DNA of 64,000 nucleotides, from positions 1 through 64,000 of the forward strand of contig NZ_ATHL01000083.1 of NCBI RefSeq assembly GCF_000445125.1. The letters run 5' to 3'. The DNA is from Novosphingobium lindaniclasticum LE124. GTDB taxonomy: Bacteria > Pseudomonadota > Alphaproteobacteria > Sphingomonadales > Sphingomonadaceae. A program made the position numbers and the translations under genes. Under the pieces are notes generated by a model. It did no database searches, was not told the origin of the DNA, and worked only from the letters and a program-made list of their open reading frames with translations. Shown here one piece after another: positions 30,224 through 39,375 of the stretch (position 1 is its first letter; every line of letters starts with the position of its first letter).

Positions 30224-30478
30224 ATGGCTCTGCACTTCGAACTCGTCACGCCGGCCAAGCTCGTCCGCTCGGAAGACGTCCACATGGTGGTCGTCCCCGG
30301 CACCGAGGGCGAGTTCGGCGTGCTGGAGGGCCATGCGCCCTTCATGTCGACGATCGCCGACGGCGCGCTCAAGGTCTACAGGACCGACGGCGCCGCACCG
30401 GAAGAGATCCGCATCACCGGCGGCTTCGCCGAAGTGGGCGACAAGGGCCTGACCGTGCTCGCCGAGCACGTCGGCTGA
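30224..30478 (+). CDS. atpC: ATP synthase F1 subunit epsilon, short form
   Basis: An 84-residue epsilon subunit made only of the N-terminal beta-sandwich ([41 protein letters not shown] ... [18 protein letters not shown]). The C-terminal helical hairpin that inhibits ATP hydrolysis in E. coli is absent. Short epsilon subunits are usual in sphingomonads, where hydrolysis is thought to be restrained by the separate zeta protein instead (family knowledge; no zeta gene is seen here). Last gene of the operon. Confidence 0.93.
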   Translation: MALHFELVTPAKLVRSEDVHMVVVPGTEGEFGVLEGHAPFMSTIADGALKVYRTDGAAPEEIRITGGFAEVGDKGLTVLAEHVG

Positions 30479-30479
30479 A

Positions 30480-30562
30480 CGTGCTCATCCGAGCACGGGG
30501 CCTGATCTAAACGCGAGCCGCGTTCGAAAGGGCGTCGCCGGGAAAGCCGGCGGCGCCCTTTT
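30480..30562 (+). terminator. Terminator region of the atp operon
   Basis: A first hairpin CGTGCTC-atcc-GAGCACG (30480-30497) begins two bases after the atpC stop. A second, much stronger one has a 15-bp stem (30527-30541 with 30547-30561, one G-T pair) and a GAAAG loop, its right arm ending in TTTT. The second is a good rho-independent terminator; the first may protect the 3' end. Confidence 0.85.
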
Positions 30563-30589
30563 CGTTTGCACCCTTCTCTTGCCTCTGGG

Positions 30590-30871
30590 TCACTTTCGCC
30601 GTGCAGTCGGCGCGTGGAAATCGGGCGGCTTGCTCGCCACCCAGCGAACGAAGCGGCGGATTTCCTCCTTTTCCAACAAGGCGCGCGCGGCCGCAGGCAT
30701 GCGCGCCAGTTCGGCGTTGGTGAAGCTCGCATGGATCGTGCGGTGGCAGATCGGATGAAGCGGAACGACTTCGCGTCCGCCCCGGCTTTTCGGCACCGGA
30801 TGGTGCCACTCCACTTTGCGTCCGAGCGGCCTGGCGCAGAGCCAGCACGTCTTCGCGTCACTCTCCGTCAC
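30590..30871 (-). CDS. HNH endonuclease family protein
   Basis: A 93-residue HNH protein. It has the zinc pair C9/C12 (CWLC), the HNH core WHHPVPKSRGG (H23, H24), PLHPICHRTIHASF (C42, H43, H47) and a short helical tail. The small, stand-alone HNH type is widespread in alphaproteobacteria. Nuclease activity is inferred from the motif; no restriction, toxin or phage partner is visible. It lies between the atp terminator and cpaF on the opposite strand. Confidence 0.85.
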   Translation of the reverse strand: MTESDAKTCWLCARPLGRKVEWHHPVPKSRGGREVVPLHPICHRTIHASFTNAELARMPAAARALLEKEEIRRFVRWVASKPPDFHAPTARRK

Positions 30872-30997
30872 TCGCTGTCGCTCTCTACCTGGCTCGTGCC
30901 CATTAGTAAGTTATCAAAGTTTCAACCTTAAATCTGCGCGCATCACGGGCGCATCGCCAAGGCATAACGACCGGGCGCTGAAAGGGTTGATGGCAAG

Positions 30998-32482
30998 ATG
31001 ACTGCATTCGGGCGACGCAGCGGCATGGGCGGGCTCGGCCAGGGCGCCCGGCCCGCTTTCGGCGTGGCCAAGCCGCTCAAGATGGGCGCGGACGCGCCTG
31101 CCGCTCCCGGCGCTCCCGCCGTCGATCGCGCGGCTCCACAGAATTCGCGCGAAGATGCCCTCTCCCGCCTCGCGGACCGCGCCAATGCCGTGCACGACGG
31201 TCAGTCGGAGCAGAGCAGCTTCGAAGCCTCGATTCACAAGATCAAGGAGCAGGTCCTTCCCCGCCTGCTGGAACGCGTCGATCCCGAAGCCGCCGCCACC
31301 CTGACCAAGGACGAACTGTCCGAGGAATTCCGCCCGATCATCATGGAAGTCCTAGCCGAGCTGAAGATCACCTTCAACCGGCGCGAGCAGTTCGCGCTGG
31401 AGAAAGTGCTGATCGACGAACTGCTGGGCTTCGGACCGCTGGAGGAGCTGCTGAACGACCCGGATGTCTCGGACATCATGGTCAACGGTCCGAACCAGAC
31501 CTACATCGAAAAGAAGGGCAAACTGCAGCTCGCGCCGACCAAGTTCCGCGACGAGCAGCACCTGTTCCAGATCGCCCAGCGCATCGTCAACCAGGTCGGT
31601 CGCCGCGTCGACCAGACCACCCCGCTGGCCGACGCCCGCCTCAAGGACGGCAGCCGCGTCAACGTGATCGTGCCGCCGCTCTCGCTGCGCGGCACCGCCA
31701 TCTCCATCCGCAAGTTCTCCGAGAAGCCGATCACCATCGACATGCTCAAGGACTTCGGTTCGATGAGCGACAAGATGGCGACCGCCCTCAAGATCGCCGG
31801 CGCCTGCCGCATGAACATCGTCATCTCGGGCGGCACCGGTTCGGGCAAGACGACCATGCTCAACGCGCTGTCGAAGATGATCGACCCGGGCGAGCGCGTG
31901 CTGACGATCGAGGATGCCGCCGAACTGCGGCTCCAGCAGCCACACTGGCTGCCGCTCGAAACCCGGCCGCCCAATCTTGAGGGTCAGGGCGCGATCACCA
32001 TCGGCGATCTCGTAAAGAACGCCCTGCGCATGCGCCCCGACCGGATCATCCTGGGCGAAATCCGCGGCGCCGAGTGCTTCGACCTGCTCGCCGCGATGAA
32101 CACGGGCCACGACGGCTCGATGTGCACGCTCCATGCCAATAGCCCGCGGGAGTGCCTCGGCCGAATGGAGAACATGATCCTGATGGGCGACATCAAGATC
32201 CCCAAGGAAGCGATCAGCCGCCAGATCGCGGAATCGGTGGACCTCATCGTGCAGGTGAAACGCCTGCGCGACGGTTCGCGCCGCACTACCAACATCACCG
32301 AAGTGATCGGCATGGAAGGCGACGTGATCGTCACCCAGGAACTCTTCAAGTTCGAATACCTGGACGAGAGCGACGACGGCAAGATCATCGGCGAGTTCCG
32401 CAGCTCCGGCCTACGCCCTTATACGCTGGAAAAGGCGCGCCAGTTCGGCTTCGACCAGGCCTACCTCGAAGCCTGCCTGTAA
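30998..32482 (+). CDS. cpaF: CpaF/TadA-type secretion ATPase
   Basis: A 494-residue type II/IV secretion ATPase of the Tad/CpaF branch, which powers assembly of Flp/Tad pili. After a disordered N-terminal ~70 residues come the N-terminal domain (LLDELLGFGPLEELLNDPDVSDIMVNG-like region, 140-163), Walker A GGTGSGKT (278-285), the Asp box (ILGEIRGAECFD) and the His box (GHDGSMCTLHANSPRE). No other tad/cpa genes are in the window, so it is either separated from its cluster or the rest lies elsewhere. ATG 30998 was used; an out-of-frame ATG lies just upstream. Confidence 0.9.
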   Translation: MTAFGRRSGMGGLGQGARPAFGVAKPLKMGADAPAAPGAPAVDRAAPQNSREDALSRLADRANAVHDGQSEQSSFEASIHKIKEQVLPRLLERVDPEAAATLTKDELSEEFRPIIMEVLAELKITFNRREQFALEKVLIDELLGFGPLEELLNDPDVSDIMVNGPNQTYIEKKGKLQLAPTKFRDEQHLFQIAQRIVNQVGRRVDQTTPLADARLKDGSRVNVIVPPLSLRGTAISIRKFSEKPITIDMLKDFGSMSDKMATALKIAGACRMNIVISGGTGSGKTTMLNALSKMIDPGERVLTIEDAAELRLQQPHWLPLETRPPNLEGQGAITIGDLVKNALRMRPDRIILGEIRGAECFDLLAAMNTGHDGSMCTLHANSPRECLGRMENMILMGDIKIPKEAISRQIAESVDLIVQVKRLRDGSRRTTNITEVIGMEGDVIVTQELFKFEYLDESDDGKIIGEFRSSGLRPYTLEKARQFGFDQAYLEACL

Positions 32483-32487
32483 GGGGG

Positions 32488-32694
32488 CTAACTCCGGAAC
32501 AGGTCCTTGCCGACCACGCCGAGCAGGAGCACCGCCGCCATCAGTGCGAAAAAGAATACCGAAGTCCACGGCATGAACCCCACGCGGTCGAGATCGCGGC
32601 GCTTCATCCTGCGGCGATCGCCCAGCCAGGCTATGACAGCCAGCGCCACTGCGATGCCGCCGATCACGGCCATGATCTTGTCGGAGTCGTTCAT
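32488..32694 (-). CDS. Small membrane protein, two TM segments
   Basis: A 68-residue protein with two hydrophobic helices (about 7-24, IMAVIGGIAVALAVIAWL, and 42-62, MPWTSVFFFALMAAVLLLGVV) joined by a basic loop (RRRMKRRDL). No family could be named; small proteins of this type are common near sphingomonad chromosomal genes. It converges with cpaF (5 bases between the ends) and is divergent from the EamA transporter. Confidence 0.65.
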   Translation of the reverse strand: MNDSDKIMAVIGGIAVALAVIAWLGDRRRMKRRDLDRVGFMPWTSVFFFALMAAVLLLGVVGKDLFRS

Positions 32695-32738
32695 AGAGCG
32701 CCCTTGCCTCGTTCGGCGGCGAAGTTAAAGCCCGCCAG

Positions 32739-33743
32739 GTGAGCACCCGCGAAACTTCCGGCGCCCGATCCCATCCCGATCGCCCCCTGCTCGCCATCAC
32801 CCTGCGGCTGATGGCGATGGTGATGCTCTCGACGATGTTCATGCTGGTCAAGCTGGCCGGAGAGCGCGGCGTATCGGCGCCGGAGATGGTGTTCTGGCGC
32901 CAGGCGATGGCCGTGCCGCTGATCGCCGGATGGCTGCTTGCAACCGGCCGCATCGGCCTCCTCAAGACGCGCAGAGTGCCCTCCCATGCCTTCAGGGCCC
33001 TGGCCGGCACACTCGGCCTCGTCTGCAACGTCACCGCAGCGATGCTGCTGCCTCTGTCGGTAGGCACGACGCTGGGCTTCACGGCCCCCTTGTTCGCGGT
33101 CTTGATCACCGCCCTGATCCTGCGAGATCGTGTGGGTCCGTGGCGCTGGCTGGCGGTCGGCCTCGGCTTCGTCGGCGTGCTCGTCATCACCCAGCCTGCC
33201 GATCTGCTCCACGGGGGGATCGGCAGCCTGCCGCCGATCGGTCTCGCCGCCGGCCTCGGCGCGGGCGTGGTGGTGGCCATCGTGAGCTTCCAGATACGCG
33301 ATCTCGCCCGAACCGAGGCGCCGATCGCCTGCGTGTTCTGGTTCGCCTTCTTCGGCTCGCTGCTGGCCGCCGTCCTGCTACCGCTATTCGGCCGCCCGCA
33401 CGAGGCGCAGGTCTGGCTGCTGCTCGTCGCCGTGGGCCTGGCCGGAACCCTCGCCCAACTGCTCATCACTGCCGCCCTGCGCCACGGCGCCGTCGCCACG
33501 GTAGTTGTCATGGACTATACTGCGCTGATCTGGGCAACGGTCTATGGATACACGATCTTCGGGCACCTTCCGGAGGCCTCGACATGGCTCGGCGCGCCCC
33601 TCATCATCGCTGCCGGGCTCATCATCACCTGGCGCGAGCATCACTTGTCCAAGCGGATCTCCCCCACCTCCGCGCTCGACGAAAGTGCCGCCGAGGAGAG
33701 CCTCGTCACCACACCGAAGATGACGCGGGAACCGGGCGCCTGA
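32739..33743 (+). CDS. DMT-superfamily (EamA) transporter
   Basis: A 334-residue integral membrane protein with about ten hydrophobic helices arranged as two EamA repeats, typical of the drug/metabolite transporter superfamily. Repeat one includes MVFWRQAMAVPLIAGWLLATGRIG and GFTAPLFAVLITALILRDRVGPWRWLAVGLGFVGVLVI; repeat two ends with MDYTALIWATVYGYTIFGHLPEASTWLGAPLIIAAGLIITWRE. The substrate is unknown. The proposed start is GTG 32739 with no clear ribosome site; a start at an internal ATG (32811) would cut into the first helix. Confidence 0.85.
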   Translation: MSTRETSGARSHPDRPLLAITLRLMAMVMLSTMFMLVKLAGERGVSAPEMVFWRQAMAVPLIAGWLLATGRIGLLKTRRVPSHAFRALAGTLGLVCNVTAAMLLPLSVGTTLGFTAPLFAVLITALILRDRVGPWRWLAVGLGFVGVLVITQPADLLHGGIGSLPPIGLAAGLGAGVVVAIVSFQIRDLARTEAPIACVFWFAFFGSLLAAVLLPLFGRPHEAQVWLLLVAVGLAGTLAQLLITAALRHGAVATVVVMDYTALIWATVYGYTIFGHLPEASTWLGAPLIIAAGLIITWREHHLSKRISPTSALDESAAEESLVTTPKMTREPGA

Positions 33744-33752
33744 ATGCGAGTT
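33728..33752 (+). promoter_or_regulatory. Possible general-stress (EcfG-type) promoter before the entericidins
   Basis: GGAAC (33728-33732), then 16 bases, then AGTT (33749-33752), one mismatch from the alphaproteobacterial EcfG pattern GGAAC-N16/17-CGTT. It overlaps the end of the EamA gene and lies 56 bases before the first entericidin start. Small entericidin-like genes are often stress-induced, which fits, but the match is imperfect. Confidence 0.28.
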
Positions 33753-33807
33753 GCTCCCTTCGCTCCCCGCGCAATGCCGGGATCCAGCAGGATAAGGAAT
33801 TCAAGCA

Positions 33808-33939
33808 ATGGTCAAGAAACTCGTTCTCGCCCTGGTGGCTGGCAGCATCGTCGTTTCGGCATCGGCCTGCAATACCGTGAAGGGTGCCGGCAAGGACGTC
33901 CAGTCGGTCGGTCAGGCCGGAGAAGACGCCATCAAGTGA
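33808..33939 (+). CDS. Entericidin A/B-family lipoprotein (copy 1)
   Basis: A 43-residue lipoprotein precursor. MVKKLVLALVAGSIVVSASAC is a signal sequence ending in a lipobox-like ASAC (lipidated C21), followed by the diagnostic NTVKGAGKDVQSVGQAGEDAIK. Mature entericidin-like peptides are ~20-residue amphipathic outer-membrane lipoproteins; E. coli EcnA/EcnB form an antidote/toxin pair active in stationary phase. AAGGA precedes the ATG by 9 bases. A second copy follows downstream. Confidence 0.88.
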   Translation: MVKKLVLALVAGSIVVSASACNTVKGAGKDVQSVGQAGEDAIK

Positions 33940-33943
33940 CTTG

Positions 33944-33994
33944 AAAGCGATCGCTTTATCCATACCGATGCGGCATGACGCTGCGTCGGTATGG
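33944..33994 (+). other. Palindrome and hairpin between the two entericidin genes
   Basis: AAAGCGATCGCTTT (33944-33957) is a perfect 14-bp palindrome starting 5 bases after the first gene's stop. CCATACCGA (33960-33968) pairs with TCGGTATGG (33986-33994). Neither is followed by a T run, so they may act as mRNA 3' protection or weak termination rather than as a classic terminator. Confidence 0.45.
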
Positions 33995-34094
33995 CAAGTC
34001 GTGATCGCAGCCCCCTTCCCCTCGATTTTCGCATGGATTAGCGACGCGTGGAGGCGCTCATCCCGGGCGCCGTCGTTGGAAGGGTAAAGCAGTC

Positions 34095-34223
34095 ATGATC
34101 AGGAAAGCGGTTCTGGCGCTGGCCGTCTCGAGCCTCGTGGTCGGAGCAGCGGCCTGCAACACCGTGCGCGGTGTCGGCCAGGATATCGAGTCCGTCGCGA
34201 ATTCGGTGGATCGCGCGACCTGA
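34095..34223 (+). CDS. Entericidin A/B-family lipoprotein (copy 2)
   Basis: A 42-residue paralogue of the preceding entericidin. MIRKAVLALAVSSLVVGAAAC is the signal with a lipobox-like AAAC (C21), then NTVRGVGQDIESVANSVDRAT. GGAAGGG precedes the ATG. Against copy 1 the CNTV(K/R)G(A/V)G(K/Q)D core is kept and the tail differs (ends in RAT instead of IK). Whether the pair acts as antidote and toxin like EcnAB is not known. Confidence 0.86.
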   Translation: MIRKAVLALAVSSLVVGAAACNTVRGVGQDIESVANSVDRAT

Positions 34224-34247
34224 CAGGCTGCGACCAGCCTATGCCAA

Positions 34248-34282
34248 TGCGGCGCGAAGCGGAATTCCCGTTTCGCGCCGCA
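34248..34282. terminator. Perfect 11-bp hairpin between convergent genes
   Basis: TGCGGCGCGAA (34248-34258) pairs perfectly with TTCGCGCCGCA (34272-34282). It lies between the stop of entericidin copy 2 and the stop of the convergent membrane protein gene. There is no long T run on either side, so terminator function is probable rather than clear. Confidence 0.4.
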
Positions 34283-34309
34283 CGCATTTCAAGCTAACGA
34301 GATCCGGCT

Positions 34310-34825
34310 TCAACTGTCGGTGATATGCGCCGCCACCATGGCGCGCGCCCTCTGCCAGAGGATCAGCCGGCTCACCAGCACCATGCCCAGCACGAAACCC
34401 AGCATGGCATCGGTCATGATCTGCGCGTTTGCAGCGGGGTGGCCAGCGCCCACTGTCATGCCGCCCGGAAGGATCATGCGCCGCGCTGCAAAGACGGCCA
34501 GAAGCAGCAGCAGCGCGAGAGGCGACTGGCGCATCATCACCCGCGCTTCGTCGCCCTCCCCCTCGACATGAAGCCGCATCAGGCGGGAGCGCTGCATGCC
34601 GATGCCGCCACCGATGGCTAAGCCGGCTGCAAGCGCCGCCCACCCGAGGAGGCTCGGCGGCATGCCGTAGAGCGCCACGCTTACCGCCGCCGTGACGATC
34701 GCCGGCGCAATCCAAAGCAGGGGGAGACGGAGCAGCCTGGCCTTCTCAAGGCTGCGGAACCGCCAGGCCATCACCCCAGCGAATATCAGCAGCGGCAACC
34801 AGGCCCCGGATCCGCCTCCCCCCAT
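34310..34825 (-). CDS. Multi-pass membrane protein at the end of the gcv operon (CcdC/DUF1453-like)
   Basis: A 171-residue protein with four or five hydrophobic segments (about 8-20, 37-54, 59-73, 102-112 and 138-155). Its layout, including the SRLMRLHVEGEGDEARVMMRQSP loop, resembles CcdC/DUF1453-type proteins; this assignment is tentative. It begins 5 bases after the gcvPB stop on the same strand and should therefore be under the glycine riboswitch. No functional link between such a protein and glycine breakdown is known. Confidence 0.6.
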   Translation of the reverse strand: MGGGGSGAWLPLLIFAGVMAWRFRSLEKARLLRLPLLWIAPAIVTAAVSVALYGMPPSLLGWAALAAGLAIGGGIGMQRSRLMRLHVEGEGDEARVMMRQSPLALLLLLAVFAARRMILPGGMTVGAGHPAANAQIMTDAMLGFVLGMVLVSRLILWQRARAMVAAHITDS

Positions 34826-34830
34826 ATGGC

Positions 34831-36432
34831 TCAGCTACCGCCGAATTCGCTCAGCGACGGGGTGGCCGGCTCGCCGGGCGTTCCCTGCCACACGAGCACC
34901 GGCTTGCGGGCGGCGAGCGTTTCGTCAAGGCGACGACGCGGCGCGAAGTGCGGCGCGCTGTGGAGGCTTTGGTCGCCATCCTTTGCGCGCTGGGCAAGGC
35001 TGCGCAGCGAACCGATGAAGCGGTCGAGACCGGCCTTGCTCTCGGTCTCGGTCGGCTCGACCAGCATCGCCCCCTTCACCACCAGCGGGAAGTAGACCGT
35101 CATCGGGTGGAAGCCCTCGTCGATCAGGCCCTTGGCGATGTCCAGCGTGGAGAAGCCCTCGGCCAGCCCCGCATCGCTGAACAGCGCCTCGTGCATGCAC
35201 GGGCCGCTCTTGGCGAAGGGTGCCGGCAGCAGGTCCTCGCAGGAACGCAGGACGTAGTTGGCATTGAGCACCGCGTCCTCGGCGACCTGGCGCAGACCGT
35301 CGGCGCCGTGGCTGAGAATGTAGGTCAGCGCGCGGGTGAACATACCCATCTGGCCGTGGAAGGCGACCATGCGGCCGAATGCCTGTGCGTGACCCTCGCC
35401 CGCGTTTTCCTCTTCGACGAGGTGCACGCGGCCGTCGTCACCGCGGCTGACGAAGGGCAGCGGCGCGAAAGGCGCCAGCGCTTCGGACAGCACGACCGGA
35501 CCGGCACCGGGGCCGCCACCACCGTGCGGGGTGGAGAAGGTCTTGTGCAGGTTGATGTGCATGGCATCGACGCCGAGGTCGCCGGGGCGCACTTTGCCGA
35601 CGATGGCGTTGAAGTTCGCGCCGTCGCAATAGACGTAGCCGCCGGCTGCGTGAACCGCGTCGCCGATCGCCTTCATCTCTGGCTCGAACAGGCCGCAGGT
35701 GTTGGGATTGGTGATCATCACGCCCGCGACGTTCGGGCCCAGCTTGGCCTTGAGCGCCTCGACATCGACGCGGCCTTCCGGGGTCGCCGGGATCGATTGC
35801 ACCTTGAAGCCCGCGAAGGCGGCCGTTGCCGGGTTGGTGCCGTGGGCACTCTCGGGCACCAGCACCACGTCGCGCTTCTCGCCGCGCGCGTCGAGCGCGG
35901 CGCGGATGCAGAGCAACCCGCAAAGCTCGCCATGGGCGCCGGCCTTGGGGCTCATGGCCACCGAGGCCATGCCGGTCAGCGTGATCAGCCAGTCAGCCAG
36001 TTGCTCGATCACTTCCAGCGCGCCCTCGACCGTCTTCTGCGGCTGGAGCGGGTGAACGTCCGCAAAGCCCGGCAGGCGGGCCATCTTCTCATTCAGGCGG
36101 GGGTTGTGCTTCATCGTGCACGAACCGAGCGGGAACGGCCCGAGGTCGATCGCATAGTTCTGGCGCGACAGGCGGGTGTAGTGGCGCACGGTTTCCGGCT
36201 CGGTCAGGCCCGGCAGCGCCGGCGCCGACTTGCGCAGGAACTTCGACAGGCCTGCAGCCGCCGGACGGCTGGGCTTGTCGAGATCGACGCCGCATTTTTC
36301 GGAAGAGCCGAGTTCAAAGCTGAGCGCTTCTTCCAGCATCAGGCCATAGTCGCCCGAGGCGGTCTTGAAACCAGCGCCTTCACCGGCTTCACCCATCTGA
36401 GGGCGCCAGCCGCTTGCGTTTACCGCGTTCAT
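34831..36432 (-). CDS. gcvPB: Glycine dehydrogenase (decarboxylating) subunit 2
   Basis: A 533-residue C-terminal-half P-protein. With GcvPA it forms the PLP enzyme that decarboxylates glycine and loads the aminomethyl group onto GcvH. The PLP lysine is K297 in [21 protein letters not shown], and [28 protein letters not shown] is diagnostic. Its ATG overlaps the gcvPA stop (ATGA). The split P-protein is the usual form in many bacteria other than enterics. Confidence 0.96.
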   Translation of the reverse strand: MNAVNASGWRPQMGEAGEGAGFKTASGDYGLMLEEALSFELGSSEKCGVDLDKPSRPAAAGLSKFLRKSAPALPGLTEPETVRHYTRLSRQNYAIDLGPFPLGSCTMKHNPRLNEKMARLPGFADVHPLQPQKTVEGALEVIEQLADWLITLTGMASVAMSPKAGAHGELCGLLCIRAALDARGEKRDVVLVPESAHGTNPATAAFAGFKVQSIPATPEGRVDVEALKAKLGPNVAGVMITNPNTCGLFEPEMKAIGDAVHAAGGYVYCDGANFNAIVGKVRPGDLGVDAMHINLHKTFSTPHGGGGPGAGPVVLSEALAPFAPLPFVSRGDDGRVHLVEEENAGEGHAQAFGRMVAFHGQMGMFTRALTYILSHGADGLRQVAEDAVLNANYVLRSCEDLLPAPFAKSGPCMHEALFSDAGLAEGFSTLDIAKGLIDEGFHPMTVYFPLVVKGAMLVEPTETESKAGLDRFIGSLRSLAQRAKDGDQSLHSAPHFAPRRRLDETLAARKPVLVWQGTPGEPATPSLSEFGGS

Positions 36433-37787
36433 GCCAGCACTCCTTCAAGTTCACGGGCAAAGGTCTCGATATCCTCGTCGGTCACGGTTTCAGTCGCCGT
36501 CACCAGCAGGCCATTGTGGAGGTCGATGTCTTCGGGGAACAGGCGGCCGAGCGAGACGCCGCCCAGCACCTTGCGGTCGGCCAGTTCGCGCACGACTTCA
36601 CGAGCGTCGCGCGGCAGCACCAGCGTCGCCTCGTTGAAGTAGGCGTCGTTCAGCACCGTCACGCCCGGCACCTTGGCCAGCCGCTCGATCAGGGTCTGTG
36701 CCTTGTCGTGGTTCACGGCTGCAAGCTGGGCCAGGCCTTCACCGCCTAGCAGGGTCAGGTGAATGCTGAAAGCCAGCGCGCAAAGACCTGAATTCGTGCA
36801 GATATTGCTGGTCGCTTTCTCGCGGCGGATATGCTGTTCGCGCGTGGAGAGCGTGAGCACAAAGCCGCGCTTGCCTTCGGCGTCGACAGTCTGGCCGCAT
36901 AGGCGGCCCGGCATCTGGCGCACGAACTTCTCCCGGCAGCCGAACAGGCCCAGGTACGGGCCACCGAACTGCAGGCCCACGCCGATCGACTGGCCTTCGC
37001 CCACGACGATATCGGCACCCAGGGCGCCCGGAGCCTCGATCATGCCCAGCGCTACCGGCTCGGTAACGACGGCAACGAGCAGCGCGCCCTTGGCGTGGGC
37101 GGCATCGGCAATCGCGGCAAGGTCAGGAATGCGGCCCATCACGTCCGGATACTGGACGACCACGCAGGAGGTCTTGTCGTCGATCGCCGCGATCACCGCC
37201 GCATCGTCAGCCTCGGCCACCAGTTCGGGCTTCAGCGAAACGATGTCGTCCTCGGTGAACTTCGCCATCGTGCGCACCACTTCGGCGTAGTGCGGGTGCA
37301 GTCCGCTGGACAGCACGGCGCGATCCTTGCGGGTCACGCGCGCGGCCATCAGGATGGCTTCCCAGCAGGCGGTCGAACCGTCGTACATCGAGGCGTTGGC
37401 GATGTCGGTACCGAACAGCCGCGCCACCTGCGTCTGGAACTCGAACAGCACCTGCAGCGTGCCCTGCGCGATTTCCGGCTGGTAGGGCGTGTAGGCGGTC
37501 AGAAACTCGCCGCGCTGGATCAGGTGATCGACGGAGGCGGGGACGTGATGGCGATAGGCACCGGCGCCGATGAAGAACGGCGCGGTGCCGGCCGAAAGGT
37601 TCTTCGCCGCAAGCGCGGACATGTGCCGCTCCACCGCCATTTCGCTGGCGTGGGCGGGCAGCCCCTCGATGGGGCCGGAAAGCCGGGCCTCGGCGGGCAC
37701 GTCGACGAACAGATCGTCAACCGTGTCGGCACCGATGACGCCGAGCATCTCGGCACGATCGGCGGGAGTCAGGGGCAGGTAACGCAA
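36429..37787 (-). CDS. gcvPA: Glycine dehydrogenase (decarboxylating) subunit 1
   Basis: A 452-residue N-terminal-half P-protein. [67 protein letters not shown] and [15 protein letters not shown] are characteristic. This half resembles the GcvPB fold but lacks the PLP lysine. The start is TTG 37787 (GGAG nine bases upstream); the second codon onward fits the family N terminus. Position: 30 bases after gcvH, coupled to gcvPB. Confidence 0.95.
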   Translation of the reverse strand: MRYLPLTPADRAEMLGVIGADTVDDLFVDVPAEARLSGPIEGLPAHASEMAVERHMSALAAKNLSAGTAPFFIGAGAYRHHVPASVDHLIQRGEFLTAYTPYQPEIAQGTLQVLFEFQTQVARLFGTDIANASMYDGSTACWEAILMAARVTRKDRAVLSSGLHPHYAEVVRTMAKFTEDDIVSLKPELVAEADDAAVIAAIDDKTSCVVVQYPDVMGRIPDLAAIADAAHAKGALLVAVVTEPVALGMIEAPGALGADIVVGEGQSIGVGLQFGGPYLGLFGCREKFVRQMPGRLCGQTVDAEGKRGFVLTLSTREQHIRREKATSNICTNSGLCALAFSIHLTLLGGEGLAQLAAVNHDKAQTLIERLAKVPGVTVLNDAYFNEATLVLPRDAREVVRELADRKVLGGVSLGRLFPEDIDLHNGLLVTATETVTDEDIETFARELEGVLA

Positions 37788-37817
37788 GCGGCGATACTCC
37801 GTGAATATATCTTTAAA

Positions 37818-38189
37818 TCAGAGGCTTTCGACGTACTGCTTGTAAGCAGCCTCATCCATCAGCGCTTCCAGCTCCGAAGCGTCCGAGAGCCTGATGCGGA
37901 ACAGCCAGCCTCCGGTTTCGGCCTGGGTGTTGACCAGTTCCGGCTCGTCGGTCAGCGCGCCGTTGGCTTCGGCGATGGTGCCCGAAACCGGCGTGTAGAC
38001 GTCGGAAGCAGCCTTCACGGAGTCGACTACGGCGACCGAGTCACCCTTGCCGAACGTGGCACCGGCTTCGGGCAGATCGACGAAAGTGATGTCGCCAAGC
38101 TGGCCCTGTGCATAATCGGTGATGCCCACGGTGCCGAGGTCGCCCTCGATTTCGATCCACTCGTGTTCCTGCGAGAAATAACGGGTCAT
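37818..38189 (-). CDS. gcvH: Glycine cleavage system H protein
   Basis: A 123-residue lipoyl carrier that shuttles the aminomethyl group between P, T and L proteins. The lipoylated lysine is K59 in VVDSVKAASDVYTPVSG. N-terminal TRYFSQEHEWIEIEGDLGTVGITDYAQGQLGDITFVDLP is standard. It lies 12 bases after gcvT. The L protein (lpd) is not in the window, as usual. Confidence 0.96.
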   Translation of the reverse strand: MTRYFSQEHEWIEIEGDLGTVGITDYAQGQLGDITFVDLPEAGATFGKGDSVAVVDSVKAASDVYTPVSGTIAEANGALTDEPELVNTQAETGGWLFRIRLSDASELEALMDEAAYKQYVESL

Positions 38190-38201
38190 GGGAGAAGCTC
38201 C

Positions 38202-39335
38202 TCAGCGGTGATAACGGTTGGGGACGAAGGGCATGGCTGCGACCGTGGCGTCGAGCTTCTTGCCCCTGAGTTCGATGGAAAGAGCCGTGCCATCCGCGGC
38301 GAAGGCTGCGTCGACATAGGCCATGGCAATGGGATGCTGGAGCGACGGTGAGAATCCGCCCGAAGTAACAACGCCAACTTCCTGTTCACCTTGGAAAACC
38401 TTGGCACCCTCGCGCGCGGCCTGACGCCCGTTGAGCTTCAGGCCAATGCGCTTTTGCGCAGTGCCTTCTGCGAAGTCGCGCTGGACGCGCTCGCTTCCCG
38501 GGAACCCTCCTTCGAGGCGGCGACGCTTGTTGACGCCGAAAGCAAGACCGGCCTCGACCGGACCGCGCGCGGGATCCATGTCATGTCCATATAGCGGCAG
38601 GCCGGCTTCGAGACGCAGCGAGTCCCGCGCGCCGAGGCCGATCGGCTTCACGTCCGGTTCGCCGCAAAGCAGGTCCGCGATCATGGCTGCGGAATCGCCG
38701 GGGATGGCGATCTCGAAGCCATCCTCGCCGGTATAGCCCGAGCGGCTGATCCAGGCATCGACGCCGCCCAGCTTGAAGGAACCGCCCTTCATGAAGGTCA
38801 GGGCGGAAACGCCCGGTGCATGACGCTCCAACGCCTCGGCCGCCTTCGGGCCCTGAAGCGCAAGGAGTGCGTTTTCATCGAGGTGGTTGAGCGTGATGTC
38901 GTCCGGCAGATACTCGCGCAGGGTACCGATATCGTCCCACTTGGTCGCGCCGTTGACGACGAGGTAGAAGCCGCTTTCCCAGCGCGTGACCATAAGGTCG
39001 TCCAGGATACCGCCGTTTTCGTCGAGCAGGAGCGAGTAGCGCACCGAGCGGGTCTTCAGCGTGGAAAGGTCGATCGGCAGAGCGGCTTCCAAAGCTGCCT
39101 CCACACCCTCGCCTGTGATGTAGAGCTGGCCCATGTGGCTGACGTCGAACAGGCCCGCGTTCTCACGCGTCCAGAGGTGCTCGGCCATGATGCCCTCGTA
39201 CTGGACAGGCATCATGTAGCCGGCGAATTCGACCATGCGGCCACCACGATCCTTGTGCCAGCTGTCCAGCGGCAGCAGCATCGGGGCCAGTTCTTCGGGT
39301 TCCTGATCGGAATCGGAAATCGGATATTCGCTCAA
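38202..39335 (-). CDS. gcvT: Aminomethyltransferase (glycine cleavage T protein)
   Basis: A 377-residue folate-dependent T protein, which releases ammonia and passes the methylene group to tetrahydrofolate. Landmarks are GRMVEFAGYMMPVQYEGIMAEHLWTRENAGLFDVSHMGQ, WISRSGYTGEDGFEIAIP and GLGARDSLRLEAGLPLYGHDM. The start chosen is TTG 39335 (LSEYPISDS) with GGAG 7 bases upstream; the in-frame ATG at 39386 would fall at the end of the riboswitch. An internal ATG (39281) would lose a short but plausible N terminus. Confidence 0.9.
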   Translation of the reverse strand: MSEYPISDSDQEPEELAPMLLPLDSWHKDRGGRMVEFAGYMMPVQYEGIMAEHLWTRENAGLFDVSHMGQLYITGEGVEAALEAALPIDLSTLKTRSVRYSLLLDENGGILDDLMVTRWESGFYLVVNGATKWDDIGTLREYLPDDITLNHLDENALLALQGPKAAEALERHAPGVSALTFMKGGSFKLGGVDAWISRSGYTGEDGFEIAIPGDSAAMIADLLCGEPDVKPIGLGARDSLRLEAGLPLYGHDMDPARGPVEAGLAFGVNKRRRLEGGFPGSERVQRDFAEGTAQKRIGLKLNGRQAAREGAKVFQGEQEVGVVTSGGFSPSLQHPIAMAYVDAAFAADGTALSIELRGKKLDATVAAMPFVPNRYHR

Positions 39336-39375
39336 GACATGACTCCGCACAGTTCGGCACACCATTCCAGGTGCC

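Noticed and set aside
33773..33790. Another palindromic repeat copy (ATGCCGGGATCCAGC) before the first entericidin
   Set aside because: Only half of the element is recognisable and no inverted partner is present.
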